Shown here piece after piece: positions 1 to 11,263 of a stretch of DNA of 64,000 bases. Position numbers and translations under genes: made by a program. The stretch covers positions 63,013,184-63,077,183 of the forward strand of contig CM043942.1 of assembly GCA_014529385.2 (NCBI GenBank). The letters run 5' to 3'. The notes under the pieces are model-generated. The model had not been told where the DNA came from and searched no databases. It saw only the letters and a program-made list of their open reading frames with translations. The DNA comes from Adiantum capillus-veneris. Its lineage: Eukaryota; Streptophyta; Polypodiopsida; Polypodiales; Pteridaceae. Within the stretch, counting starts at the first letter, position 1; each line of letters starts with the position of its first letter.

Positions 1-268
1 CTTTTGTTGGAAAGTCACTTAAAAATAATAAGTGAAAATCCCAATAAATAGGAAAATAGGCTAAATGCATTGGAAAATTCCCCTAACTGATGCTAATGGA
101 TTCTGATGGGAATTCCGATGATCATGCTGTGTGTAACCGGAGGATATGCATCTATGCTAAGTGATTGGGCATGCACGGTCTACGAATAGACTCACAAAAG
201 TGCCAGATCACTGCTATTCTAGACTTGACTGAACCCTGCTGTGGTGTAGCTTGTCCACGGACACATAG
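1..268 (-). repeat. Family A 3' LTR, 5' portion, cut by window edge
   Basis: Read on the minus strand, this matches the first part of the LTRs at 31093 and 34379, including the stretches around the palindromic GAATTC and the 'AAGTGACTT' end. The expected LTR start TGTCACGTGACA and about ten further bases are missing: coding sequence is joined directly at CTATGTGT. Confidence 0.85.
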
Positions 269-846
269 AGCATACATTCGTGCTCATCCATGAGAGAAAC
301 GTGCTCAACATACAGTATGTCATGCCTAGGAAAAGGGATCACATAACGATGCTGACTAAAATACAGGAAACCTTCACGAATGAAACACTCGAACAATGCA
401 TGCGTATCAATCATGTGAACACACAATACTTCCTGTGATGGTTCGTTGGACCAAGGTTTAAGAGCCAAGATCGGTTCGTCCTGAATGATCGAATCGTCCT
501 GTGGGGGTTCTTTGGACCTCGACTCGAAAGCCAAGATCAGATCTTCGTGACTGCTCGAATCTACAACGAGGTTAGCTTCGCTAGTAAAAACATCCACTAA
601 CACATCATCCTTGTGAACAATCACATCATCAACATGAAAATCATCATGCTTGTCATTGTCATCCAAATCATCATGCAAATCATTATCCTTCAAATCATCA
701 TGCTTCTCACAATCCTGCAAATCCTGTGTCATGCTGTGGAGAAAAAGAGACTGAGAGAATCTCCTTATCCCGAATCGTTTCAACCTTGTCCTGCATAGTA
801 GCAATGAGAGATGGAGAAGGAGCAATGTCCTCTCCATGAAAGACAA
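214..846 (-). pseudogene. Family A Asp/His-repeat region and unknown C-terminal domain
   Basis: This open stretch overlaps the end of the gag-protease frame and continues the same protein in another frame, so a frameshift lies near 735-745. It contains acidic repeats of the type KHDDL/NDLHDDL, then a segment around ALFECFIREGFLYF and PFPRHDILYVEHVSLMDEHEC that is also present, almost unchanged, in the 31093 element. The last 19 residues are LTR sequence read through after a deletion joint and are not original protein. I do not recognise the C-terminal domain. Conservation in two family members suggests that the segment once mattered to the element, but a role cannot be assigned. Confidence 0.7.
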
Positions 847-2551
847 TAGGAGAATGACTGTCGATATTGATAGTTATAGTGTTAGCCTTAAATTTCATGA
901 GAGCGTCATTATCATGAAACCATCGAATGCCTAAAATCATATCACATCCTGATAGAGGAGAAACAACAAATCTTCTAGTGAAGGCAGTCTGTTGAATTGC
1001 AAACAACACATCAAGGCATTCCTCGGTGATGAGAGCGTCCATACCAGGACGAAAGCCAGAGACCTCGATAGGAGATTTCGGACTAACTTCGAGGCGGACT
1101 CTCTCAACAAGAGAGGAACTGATCACATCATGCATACTACTTGGGCCAAACAATATGACAAAATGGTGCCCCGACGTACGACCATAACATTTAATGAGAG
1201 AATCATCAATGGGAGGGTCCTGAAAAACTGTGGGCACAATCGTGTTATCATTCATTGCATTGACAGATGTAGTGGGTGCTATGGGTTCTTTAGATTCATT
1301 CGATTCAAGCTTAGGACATGTTCTTATTATGTGACCCTTAATGTGACAATGAAAACAATGACCTTCCTTAGAATAAGTGCTTTGTTCTTCCGAAGTGATG
1401 TATCCTTCTACAATTCCTTGTGCTACCTTTTCATCTGGAGTAAGCTTAGGTTTAGCAATTGTGCTAGCCTTACCCTTAGATTCATTGGAAGAATTCTTTG
1501 ATGAGATACTATTGGTAGATTGGTTAGAAGAGTTATCATTCTTACCATTCTTACCGTTCTTACCGTTCCGAGGAGTCTGCGAGGTACTTGTGGAAGTCTT
1601 GTTCTCCTTAGGCTTTCCCTTGTTGTGCTTCATCTCTTGCGCGAGAGCAATCGCTACCGCTTTGTTGAGATCGATTGGATCGAATACCTCGACATCGTAT
1701 TTGATATACTCGTCCAATCCAAAGAGAAAAGCCTCTTTGCGTTCATCATCCGACATGCGTAGTTGGGTACCTAGCTGCAAAACACGATTAGAAAAAGACA
1801 TAACCGGCATATCATTTTGCTTGAGAGCGCGCTAATCGTCTTTCAACCGTGCGAGGTACTGAGGTGGCATAAACCGCGCCTTGAGCTTGTCTTGGAAATC
1901 AGCCCAACTAAAAGAGAGGGGCGTGAAATCGTCGGCTGTCTCTAGGTGCGCGGCTAGATGTGCCTCTTGCCATGCGTGGTACCAATTAATGGCATCACCG
2001 GCAAGGTACATAGCTGCCGTCAAAACTTTGCTATTGCTTGTCTTCTTAGTTGTCGCAAAGTAAGCATTAAATTGATGCAACCAAGAATGAATAACAGTAG
2101 CGTCCATCTTACCGTCATACTTACTGAAAATCAACTTTTCTGTGACTGGATGGTTGGAATCTGCATCGTGGCTTGCGCCACTTGACGAACTCCCACGATC
2201 TTTGGGTGGTTCGGTCTTCGAGGCTAGGACTTGGGCAATCAATTCTTAAGTGCGTAGCTCTCGTCGAGCTTCACGCTCGGCCTCCAATGCTGCGTTGCTT
2301 GCTGCCGCTTCTTCCTTCCTTAGTTATTTTCTTTCTTTTCTTGCGTCGCGCTCGCGTTCTAAAGCAAGGCGCTTGTCTTCGTATCTATCCATCATGGCCA
2401 TCATTCGCTTCATCATTGCCTCCATAGGGTCTGGCGTAGATGGCGATGGGGGAGGGTTGGAAAAATCTCCTGGTGGGGAAAATCCTTCGTCGCCTCTCTC
2501 ATGCTCATCACTTGAATGCGAAGTATCCATGACGCTTCGGGTGACGACCAT
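704..2551 (-). pseudogene. Family A gag and protease-like polyprotein
   Basis: One minus-strand frame from an ATG at 2551 stays in register to 704 and is broken by three in-frame stops near 2323, 2248 and 1831. In order it shows a Ser/Pro-rich start, a Met-rich and Arg/Glu-rich coiled-coil-like segment, a retrotransposon capsid segment (INWYHAW region, about 2240-1830), a Lys/Asn/Ser-rich linker, a CCHC zinc knuckle (CFHCHIKGHIIRTC, near 1357-1316), and a retropepsin-like fold with a terminal LGIRWF motif. The usual catalytic Asp triplet is absent: the matching position reads FGPSS. Gag would package RNA and the protease would mature it. The missing catalytic Asp and the stops make this copy inactive. 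Confidence 0.8.
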
Positions 2552-2604
2552 GCACTATGATCTTGGGGTTTGAAGCTCGCGAGGAACTTGGGTTCTTGAG
2601 GGTC

Positions 2605-2808
2605 ATGGATTCTGATGGGAATTCCGATGATCATGCTGTGTGCAACCGGAGGATATGCATCTATGCTAAGTGATTGGGCATGCACGGTCTACGAATAGAC
2701 TCACAAAAGTGCCAGATCACTGCTATTCTAGACTTGACTGAACTTACTGAACCCTGCTGTGGTGTAGCTTGTCCACGGACACATAGGGTTGGGATGTGTC
2801 ACGTGACA
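2605..2808 (-). repeat. Family A 5' LTR remnant
   Basis: The first 204 bp of the family A LTR in minus orientation, starting with the 12-bp perfect palindrome TGTCACGTGACA at 2808-2797. The remaining ~960 bp of LTR, the primer-binding site and part of the leader are deleted, and the joint lies at about 2605. Confidence 0.85.
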
Positions 2809-2824
2809 AAAGAAGAGCAATGTT

Positions 2825-5800
2825 TTGATTGAGGAAATAAATGTCGCAAGTAGCTGTGAGAGTGACAACAACAATGATGTACTCAATGCCTCTTCTTTGG
2901 ATGCACATATCCTGTCTATGGGTTCTAGTGAGGACATGCATACTTGGATCCTTGATTCAGGTGCCTCCTTTCAATATGACACCTCACAGGGATTGGTTTT
3001 CCTAGTACACAGGTGAGGTGTAGGGCAATGTCTATTTGGGGGATAATTATGCATGTGATATAGCTAGAATTGGCAGTGTGCAGTTCTCTTTTGCAGATGG
3101 TTTGACTTTTGTTTTGCATAAAGTGCGTCATGTGCCACAACTCAAGAAGAGTTTGATTAGTACAGGGCAGTTGGATGATGCAGGCTATCACACCACTTTT
3201 GGTGATAGCAAGTGGAAGATATGTAAAGGGTCACGGATTGTAGCCAAGGGCTGCATAGTGGACACCTTATATCCTTTGTATGTATCCAATGTGCGTGACC
3301 ATGTTGTCGCCGTAATCGAGCAGCCAAGTGTTTCTTTGTGGCATGGCCGGTTGGGACACATGAGTAAAAGAGGAATGGAAACTCTGTCTCGTTGTGGTTA
3401 TTTGCCTTGTTTGAGGTATACTAATTTTTCTCATTGTGAGCACTGTATTTATGGTAAGCACACTCAAACATTACACAAGAGATCTCTTTCTTTGAAGTCT
3501 GACAGGTTAGACTTAATCCATTCAGATGTATGTGAAATGCCCCAGTTGTCCTTAGGGACAAAGAAGTATTTTGTCTCGTTTATTGATGATGCTACATGTA
3601 ACGTGTAGGTGTATCCAATACGTGCTAAAAGTGATGTTTTGGATACTTTTAAGAAGTTTCTTGCGTTTGTTGAGAATCATACTGGCAAGAAGCTTAAGTC
3701 TTTGCGCTCAGATAATCGTGGAGAGTATGTATCAAAAGCAATTATTGACTTTTGTGCTACTAAAGGCATTAAAAGAGAGCTCACTGCTCTTTTTTATACC
3801 TCCCTGAATGGAGTTGCAGAGAGGTTAAACCGGACTATCCAGGAGAAAGTTCGGATTATGCTATCACATGCTGCATTACCTCATGGTTTTTGGGCAGAAG
3901 CTGTGCAAACAGCTATTCACTTGATTAATCGCTCACCGAGTAAGACTTTGGGTAAAAAGGTGCCTGAGGAGGTGTGGTTCGACAAGCCACCCTCATATGC
4001 ACATTTGCAAGTGTTTGGTTGCGAGGCCTATGTTCACATCCGGAGTGAACTGCGCACCAAACTTGAACCCAAGTCTAGTAAATGTATTTTCCTAGGATAT
4101 GGTGAGGATGGTGAAATGGGGTATAGATTATGGGATCCCACATTGCGGAAAATCATACATAGCAATGATGTCATCTTCAATGAAAATTGCATGCATAAAC
4201 AACCCATAAGAGTCCAGGAAGTGCGGCGGGTTGTTTTTCGTGAAGATGTGACTTATGGACAGCCAAGAAGGCCCAATGTTCAGCAGCATATGCATGCTGA
4301 AAATGGTGCTGAAAATCAGCCAATAGGCACTGAAAATCAGCCCCAAGAAGTTGCCATTGATGCACCACAGGTTGGGAAACAGGTTGATGGCCATAGGCAG
4401 CCCGTTGATGTGATGCAACTGGCTGAACAGCCTACTGTTTTTGATGACTTACAGGCTGAAAATCCACCTGTTACGGATCATTGCGTGCGTAGGTCGACTC
4501 GGGTGACAAGGCCCCCAGATAGATATGAACTGTCTTTGGACTATGTTATGCTTACTGATTGTGGTGAGCCGTCTTGTTATGAAGAGGCTATGCAACGTGA
4601 TGACAATAAGAAATGGTTTAAAGCAATTGTTTCGGAACTGTAGTCTTTGGAGAAGAACCATACATGGGATTTGGTTGATTTGCCTAAAGGGCATAAGGCT
4701 CTGCCATGTAAATGGGTTTACAAGACAAAGGTCACATTTGATGCTTCTTCTAAGTACAAGGCACGTTTGGTTGCTTAAGGGTACAAGCAAAAGCATGGTG
4801 TTGACTTTGATGAGATTTTCTCTCCTGTCGTGAAGCTTGCCACATTACGACTTGCTTTGGGTCTGGTTGCTTCTTAAGATATGGAATTAAAGAAAATGGA
4901 TGTAAAAACAACATTTTTGCATGGTGATTTGCTTGAGATGATGTATATGATGCAGCCAGAAGGTTTTGTGTCAAAGGGGCAAGAAAAAAAAGTTTGTACA
5001 CTCTTGAAGAGCCTGTATGGTTTGAAACAATCTCCACGTGCATGGTATCACAAGTTTGATACATTCATGAGGTCTCAAGGATACAAAAGATGTAATTCCA
5101 ATCACTGTTTGTATACCATAAAGGCCAGTGATGGAAGTCTTCTATTGCTGATTTTGTATGTTGATGACATGCTTATTGCGGGCAGAAATGTCACTGAGTT
5201 GAATGCATTACAGCAAAGCTTACGGAAACGCTTTGACATGAAGTATCTTGGTAATGATAATCATATTTTGGGCATGCGTATCTCTCGAGATAGACCGAAC
5301 AGGCGTCTGTATCTACATCAACGAGATTACATTGATAAGGTGTTGCATCGTTTCATATGGAAGGGGGAAAGGCTATTGGTACTCCGTTGCCTCCATATGT
5401 AAAATTTACTGCATAGGATTGCCCAAAGACAGTTGCCCAAAGACAGATGATATGCGGGCTGAAATGGCCAAGATTCCTTATGCATCAGCCGTTGGAAGTT
5501 TGATGTACGCTATGGTTGCACGTCCCGACATTGCATTTGCGGTGGGAGTGGTGAGCAGGTACATGAGTAACCCTGGCAAAAAGCATTGGGAAGCAGTAAA
5601 TGTATCTTTAGATACTTGAAAGGCACTAAAGACTTATGCATTTGTTTTGGGAAGAGTGAGACATCTGTGCATGGCTTTACAGATGCAGACTTTGCTGGAT
5701 ATCCAGATTGCAGAAAGTCTACCTCTGGATATGTATTTACTTTCACAGGAGGTGCAGTTTCTTGGATTTCTAGACTGCAAAAATGTGTTTCTTTGTCTAC

Positions 5801-6124
5801 CACTGAGGTTGAATATGTGGTTGCCACTGAGGCAAGCAAAGAAGCTTTATGGCTCATGCGTTTGGTAGAAGATCTTGGCATCAAGTCACAGGTTACTGTG
5901 CTACATTGTGATAGTCAGAGTGCTATTATGCTTGCAAGGAATCTAGTTTTTCATGCCAAGACAAAGCACATATAGGTGAAGTATCACTTTATCATGAGTG
6001 TGCTTGAGGACAAGGCTATCACCCTTGTCTTGGTGCATACAGATGACAATCCTGCAGATCTTCTGACCAAGAGTCCCCCAGCAGAGAGGTTTGCATATTG
6101 CCGCCAGATGATGGGGTTTGGATG
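2825..6124 (+). pseudogene. Copia B pol: protease, integrase, RT, RNase H
   Basis: Protease active-site motif LDSGAS appears near 2953-2970. The integrase zinc finger (WHGRLGH...CEHC) lies at about 3340-3450, and the catalytic core carries HSDVCEM, LRSDNRGEY and NGVAERLNRT (Asp, Asp, Glu). The copia RT shows KWVYKTK, LYGLKQSPRAW and the active site YVDDM near 5158-5172. RNase H shows FTDADFAGY and LHCDSQSA. In-frame stops are at 3606, 4641, about 4776 and 4876, and frames change near 3020, 5370-5400 and 5600. The enzyme set would copy and integrate the element; this copy cannot be translated whole. Confidence 0.9.
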
Positions 6125-6204
6125 AGTAAGTGTATAGTCAGCTGATGTACCATAGTTAGCTAATTCTTTTATCTCCCAGGGCACATTGCCTTTAGGTGGG
6201 AGGT

Positions 6205-6352
6205 TGTTAGGGAATAATGTTTATAAAGGCATTTTAAGCCTTGACTCCAAGGGCCCAAATGTGAATGGCCCTTGGACCTTTAGGTCACTTACTCATATAA
6301 TAAAGAGAGAGCCCCAAACTCACTATAAGGGGGTCTTTTCCCAAATCGTACT

Positions 6353-6401
<49 letters not shown>

Positions 6402-6550
6402 CCATGCCATCTCCTGCTGAACCAATTCCGTGGGCTGCTCCTGCGTCACTCTACGCTTCTTCTCCATCGCCATCACAAGAGGTGCCAAGTAGGCTTCTTC
6501 TTCACCTTCCCCACACAATGTCCGAGGGTCCTCCTTTCTTAGTGCTCCCA
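6205..6550 (+). repeat. Copia B 3' LTR, right end uncertain
   Basis: Starts TGTTAGGGAATAATG directly after a purine-rich tract, as copia 3' LTRs do. It contains a TATA-like 'CATATAATAAAG' near 6293 and a CT microsatellite. I found no terminating CCTAACA, so the right boundary is only a guess. Confidence 0.55.
6355..6397. repeat. (CT)n microsatellite
   Basis: About 21 uninterrupted CT dinucleotides within the presumed LTR of copia B, just after a TATA-like region. CT-rich tracts of this kind are common in plant 5' UTRs and LTR R regions. Confidence 0.95.
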
Positions 6551-6560
6551 AGCCAATCTC

Positions 6561-7117
6561 AGAAGAAGTGAGGCCTTGGGCACACTTATAAAGGCCATTA
6601 GGCTATCCCACAAGCAGTTACAAAAAAAGATATATTTCTAAATGCAATAGGGCCAAAATGTGGCACCTCAAAAGCCTCAACGTAAATTGTGGAAATCCGT
6701 ACAACTGCCACGTTATTAGTGCGATTTGTGGGTCAATCTATATAGCCTGCTACATTAGCATTTTTTTTTTTGCAAATGTGGGTCGTGCTTTATTTTTAAA
6801 ACAGTTCAGGGCCTAGGCCCTCGATTGGGTCCTAGTGAGTTGGTAGGGCTAGGTTTTTAGACCTAACTCTCTCTAGGCCACTCAGCCAAAACTTCCAAGT
6901 TGGTATCAACTTCTTTTGTTTCTTTCTGAAAGGGTTTAGAGGGGGGTTTTCCGATTTAGGCCATGCCATGTCGTCAATTTGTGACATACCCCCTCTTGGA
7001 AGAATTGTAATTGCCCTTGATTATGCTTGCAAAACAGACAGGACAAAAATTAGTTCAATAAACACCGACTCGTAAGTACCGACGTACTAGACCACACATA
7101 TCCAGCACTTGCACGAA
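6561..7117. other. Unassigned spacer between copia B and element C
   Basis: No open frame of note and no terminal repeat recognised. It holds a second TTATAAAGGC motif (about 6576) that echoes the one in the copia B LTR (6219), so part of it may be decayed LTR. The 'GACGTACTAG' stretch near 7081 abuts the left end of element C. Confidence 0.4.
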
Positions 7118-7122
7118 GACGA

Positions 7123-8318
7123 TGATGGAGCAAAAGACGCCGTGCGCACACTCTCACACCTAGACAACTCAACACAACACAAGGAATTTACTTAAACTCC
7201 ACCCCACACACACCGCCACTCAAGAGCTCCATACCCACAAGCTCAATTCAAACTCCAAACACCTCGACCTACAAGCCCTTGCCTGCTTGCAAACACTACA
7301 AGGTGAGTCGAGTTGATCAACACTTGAAATCACACTTGACGGTGACCCAAATATACAAGAAAAACCATCAAAAACTCAAAAACACCAGCCACAAAACCCC
7401 TCTCTCAAACCATTGCAAAATGTTCACCAAACTCCACTCTGTTAGACTCTTTGGAGTAGCCCCAACCCTAATGGCACTGATACAGGGTTACATAGTCTTG
7501 CAGAAAGCTGCACCTTCTTCCCTTAATTCCTCACACACACATATCCATGGAAACCTCAGTGCCAAATTGAAGTGAAGAAATTCTCATTCACTCCTCCACC
7601 CACTCGAAAACAGGACGTGAACGCGACGGGACTGCACCAGACCACCTGTAGGAACTCTGCTTCCTCCCACACACAGAGAGGTGAAAGTGCCAAGGATCCG
7701 CTCCAAAAGTTCTCCCTCAGCTTGAACACTCACGGTGTCGCGAGTGATCTGGCAATTTAAAGCCTTTTCATACCATTTTTGGATTTTTTTTTGACTTTTT
7801 TAGCCCCAGTTTTGGCTAATTTTGACCCCCGGCAGGCATTTTTTGCGGGAAAAATAGCAAATGAACTCCAAAATCCACCAAATTTTGTAGACTTGGTCCT
7901 TGATACCCAAACATCATTGCCACATGCTTACATACCATTTTTGACCACTTCTAGGATGGTGCACGCATCACCGCAGATCAAGCACCGCATATAGACAGTT
8001 ACCGCATGTGCCAAACTTCGCTGGCGGGATGAGAGTGCCCACACTTTTTGCTTGCATTATTTACATTCTAAAAGGATCAAACACATTCCCTAGAGCCAAA
8101 AGAAGTCACTCAAGACCACATCAAAGGCTTCGATACCCTGTCCAGATACGTGCGTGTGCTTGACCGTCGGCACGCAAGCATGACTATTTATAATCTGTAC
8201 GTGTCACATCATTTTTGAAACTTGAAACTACTTTGCAAAGCTCCCAAATGCATGTATTTACATCCTTTTGTACATATGCCCATGTATATACGCACTACTT
8301 TGTACATACCAAAAGTGA
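7123..8318 (-). repeat. Element C 3' LTR (left copy)
   Basis: Aligns along its length with 11264-12510, starting TGATGGAG on the plus strand at 7123 and agreeing to the CAAAAGTG at about 8318. Frequent small differences and a few indels between copies point to an old insertion. The inner edge is uncertain because the other copy is cut by LINE D. Confidence 0.8.
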
Positions 8319-9045
8319 TTTATCATAATTGCCCAATCCCAACTTGAGCATTTATTCTCAACACTCGCATCAAACAGTGATATAAACCCGCAAAAGTGGT
8401 TGCATACCTCTTGGATCATATGGAAACTCATCAACTTGCATAGAACCACCTACGTTCCCAAATGTACCATTCATATCAAAGGGAAAAGCATCTATTTTTT
8501 GCCAAAATGCCACCGTCCACCTAGATCCCAAGCATGATATGGATCACCTTGAAGGTTGCTACATGCCATCCCGCACGATAAGCTATCACAATCACTCAAA
8601 ACCATAGATACCTCAAAATGCATCTCATGACTCGAGCTCATCCCATCGATAATCATAAATCTCACATCATCTCCCTGACGCATTCGTTACTCTTCATTTC
8701 CTATGTCCAAGAGACCATCGCTCCAAGCATTAACAACTCCATTTCAAAATTGAAAACGCTCTTCAAAAACACTATCACTAGCATCCTCTTCTTCCATAGA
8801 AGACATCTCCCACTTGAAAAGCTTGAAACATGCATACAAAGCCACATAGCACATCATAACCAATTCTTCATCATGCCAACCCGCACGAAGGCTCATTAAT
8901 TGCCAATCAGGATCTTTGTAGATAAAAGGATACGGCCCATCCATACATTGAAGCATTAGATCATCCTGCAAGCAAAAGATCACTCTAAGTTCCTTTTCTA
9001 TCGCACACTCAAGATGTTTATACTGAGAAACTAGAGGGTATGTAT
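8319..9045. other. Element C internal region, left part
   Basis: Minus-strand reading shows only short open stretches (for example about 8744-9082) with no domain I recognise. Acidic, Met/Leu-rich peptides such as SMEEEDASDSVFEERF suggest decayed coding sequence of element C, not random spacer, but this is inference. Confidence 0.4.
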
Positions 9046-9506
9046 CAGGGTGGTCTCGTACGGTCACGTACGTTTTGTCCACGTACGAAGACGTACGGTA
9101 CTCATCGAACTAGAAAATTTTATGTCGTACGACATGGTTACGTACGTTCAAAAATAAAAACATGCAATTCTCAACCCTAGATTTTACACTTGGGACAATT
9201 AGACAATTGATTATCACAGTGGGGATGTCGTGGTATTTAGTCAATACTATGCAGGATGGAGCTGATGGTTATATTGTCTTGTGGGTGAGTACCATGGGTC
9301 TATACCTTGCACTTTCCTTTAAGGGTGAATCTGGGCTTATCCTGGATTCATTGAGCCATTGAGCAATCTCTCATGACTCATGAGAGAGCTTGAGAATGAC
9401 TCGTGAGCTTGAGCCTTGAGTTGGAACATAATGGAGAAGAACAGAAAGAGGGCATCCATATATAGATTTAGAGTGTAGATACTTCCCCTTGAACAAGAGA
9501 GAGTTA

Positions 9507-9509
<3 letters not shown>

Positions 9510-9557
<48 letters not shown>
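9510..9557. repeat. (GA)n microsatellite
   Basis: About 23 uninterrupted GA units inside the hAT-like element. Open frames of Arg/Glu or Leu/Ser repeats across it are artefacts of the dinucleotide repeat. Confidence 0.95.
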
Positions 9558-9559
<2 letters not shown>

Positions 9560-9647
9560 CCTAATGGAATCCAAGGTGAAGGACCAAAGCAATGAGAGAG
9601 AGGGAGAGGGAGAGGAAGAGAGAGGAGTCTAATGGAATCCAAAGCAA

Positions 9648-9648
<1 letters not shown>

Positions 9649-9720
<72 letters not shown>
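9649..9720. repeat. Compound (GT)n(GA)n microsatellite
   Basis: Eight GT units run directly into about 28 GA units. It lies about 90 bp from the first GA tract in the same hAT-like element, and the sequence between the two tracts also contains a partial repeat of 'CCTAATGGAATCCAA'. Confidence 0.95.
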
Positions 9721-9722
<2 letters not shown>

Positions 9723-9917
9723 GCTCAGGGCATGTGGGAGGTGGGGGATCCTAGGCTAGGTGGGAGGGATCCTATGCCCACACCCAAAAACCTCCCAAAA
9801 AAAAGCACAGTCAACGGATAAAAAACCGGTCAAACGTACTAAAAAACCACCGGACGCCTTGACGCCACCGGACGCCACCGGACGCCTCGTTCCGTCCGAC
9901 GGACGAGAACAACCCTG

Positions 9918-10639
9918 TACTATGTATCATCGACAACTTCTCTCGGAGATGGCACTAGCATCAAATCCTTGCATACATAGATTTCATTCTTATCACCTTC
10001 ACGACCCAATACCTTTGCTTCACAACCCCAACACTTTGCATTACAACCCCAGCTCTGGTAAAGCACATGTACCCAAGGTCAAATTAGCTAGCGTAACATC
10101 ACTCCCTGCTATGTCATTCTCACATAATGTGGAAACCCCACGGTCATAGCCCATCATCTCATCATCAATGCAAGCATCCATGCCCTGTTGCTGCAAAGCC
10201 TCTTCCCAAAATATACATTGCTCTTTGTGCAAGGCTACGATATCCTTCAATGGATCTAGTGACTCTTATGTCATCATCACACCAACTCTCACCAGTTGGC
10301 AGCATCAGATGTGTCACCATCATAGGTTGCCTCATTCTTGTCAATTTCACTGTCATCATCTTCACTTCCCGTGCTAGTGCTCAAACGTTTGCATTCATCT
10401 ACTACGTCCTTGCCATTTTGCACCATAGGCATGTGTATGGTCTCCAAAGTTGCTTCACATACTTCATTTGCATCAACTTTGTGCATATGGGTATCCACAC
10501 GTGTATTAGAGCTATTATCCTTGCTAGCATGAGCACCTGCAACTTTGACTTTATGCACATAAAGGTCATCCACACTATCCATACCACGTATTGACAAAGG
10601 GCACTTAATGCCTGTAGCAACGCACAACTTTCTTTCCTT
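9918..10639. other. Element C internal region, right part
   Basis: Continuation of element C beyond the hAT-like insertion. Minus-strand open stretches (10289-10627) show acidic Asp/Ser-rich peptides (SEDDDSEIDKNEA) but no recognisable domain. It is probably the C-terminal part of a degenerate gag. Confidence 0.4.
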
Positions 10640-11181
10640 TTATAGGGCTATTTTTAATGCTTCACACATGGAATTGGGCTCTTTCTCTTGCACTTTCATT
10701 TTAAGAATTGGCCGCAACAAACTTGTGAATACCTGTATTCTTTGTCTATCGGTAAATACGGGATAAAATTCCTCCTTACACATGACTTCCACATGCAAAA
10801 GAGCATCTTTCCAAACTCTCCAATTATCATCAAATCTTGACCAAAAATCTGCAACATACTCCAGCTCTTGCATAAACATACTAGTGACTTTTTTCCATGC
10901 ATCTTGGTGAGGGCTCACCTTCTTGACCGCTACAAAAAGCATCTCTTAAACCTGTCCCAATTCACTTTGTCATCCTGTGACAACCCCTCATACCAATCTC
11001 GTGCATTCCCTCTGACCACTAGATTGATACCCGCAAGCTTTTGCACCTCACTTGGAACTGCACGGCATAAACATGTCAAGTCAAACTCATATGATGCAAT
11101 CCAATCCTCTGCATCCTCAGAACCTATGAAAATTGATGGTTGGAATGGCACCACCATCATGAAACTACCTTCAACACCCAA
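10640..11181 (-). pseudogene. Element C gag capsid fragment
   Basis: Two overlapping minus-strand frames (11181-10930, then 10942-10640) together read as a retrotransposon capsid: a start MGVEGSFMMVVPFQPSIF, then SEDAEDWIASYEFDLTCLCRAV, NARDWYEGLSQDDKVNWDRFKRCF, and after a frame change VADFWSRFDDNW. The order small acidic start, tryptophan-rich helices and FKRxF motif is typical of the plant gag family. One frameshift lies near 10935. It begins about 60 bp inside the primer-binding site, which fits gag as the first gene. No zinc knuckle is seen. Confidence 0.65.
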
Positions 11182-11240
11182 AATGTAGATACATCACCAC
11201 TCCAACCTCAACTTTTGAGTGCACAACCGGCAATTTTCGC

Positions 11241-11258
11241 TCCCCAACGGGATCGCCA
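11241..11258 (-). other. Element C primer-binding site
   Basis: On the minus strand, TGGCGATCCCGTTGGGGA lies five bases inside the LTR end. It begins with TGG, as needed to pair with a tRNA CCA end, and resembles the TGGCGCC...GGGGA type seen in many plant gypsy elements, not the initiator-Met type used by K, M and family A. The tRNA was not identified. Confidence 0.55.
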
Positions 11259-11263
11259 AAGGA

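Larger units (their letters stand above)
1..2808 (-). mobile_element. Family A non-autonomous gag-protease LTR element, partial
   Basis: Minus-strand element that runs off the left edge of the window. It reads LTR start (2808), gag, zinc knuckle, protease-like segment, Asp/His repeat region, then LTR start again (268 down to 1). No reverse transcriptase, RNase H or integrase lies between the two LTR pieces, so it is a gag-only (TR-GAG-like) element. Its sequence matches the complete element at 31093-35537. Both LTR joints are abnormal: the right LTR keeps only about 204 bp and is fused to the gag leader, and the left LTR lacks about its first 20 bp and is fused to coding sequence. It lies inside copia relic B, whose protease begins just beyond 2808. 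Only one end is visible, so no target duplication can be checked. Confidence 0.85.
2809..6550 (+). mobile_element. Ty1/copia retrotransposon relic B
   Basis: Plus-strand copia pol remnant from the protease to the RNase H, followed by a polypurine tract (AGGTGGGAGG, about 6194-6203) and a 3' LTR that begins TGTTAGGG at 6205. The 5' LTR and gag are displaced or lost to the left, where family A element was inserted. Gene order protease-integrase-RT-RNase H defines Ty1/copia. Multiple stops and frameshifts show that it is old and dead. The right end is uncertain because no matching LTR copy is in the window. Confidence 0.85.
9046..9917. mobile_element. hAT-like non-autonomous DNA transposon in element C
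   Basis: Left end CAGGGTGGTCTCGTACG (9046) and the reverse complement of the right end, CAGGGTTGTTCTCGTCCG (9917), form a terminal inverted repeat with few mismatches. Subterminal regions are rich in GTACG (left) and CCGGACG/CCGTCCG (right) motifs, as in Ac/Ds-type elements. Flanks share TATGTAT, but the expected 8-bp duplication is imperfect (GTATGTAT left, TACTATGT(AT) right). No transposase is encoded; the interior holds GA and GT microsatellites. Confidence 0.6.

Noticed and set aside
9337-9642. Frames with long Leu/Ser or Arg/Glu repeats
   Set aside because: They arise from the (GA)n microsatellites inside the hAT-like element; the same holds for 6186-6551 over (CT)n.
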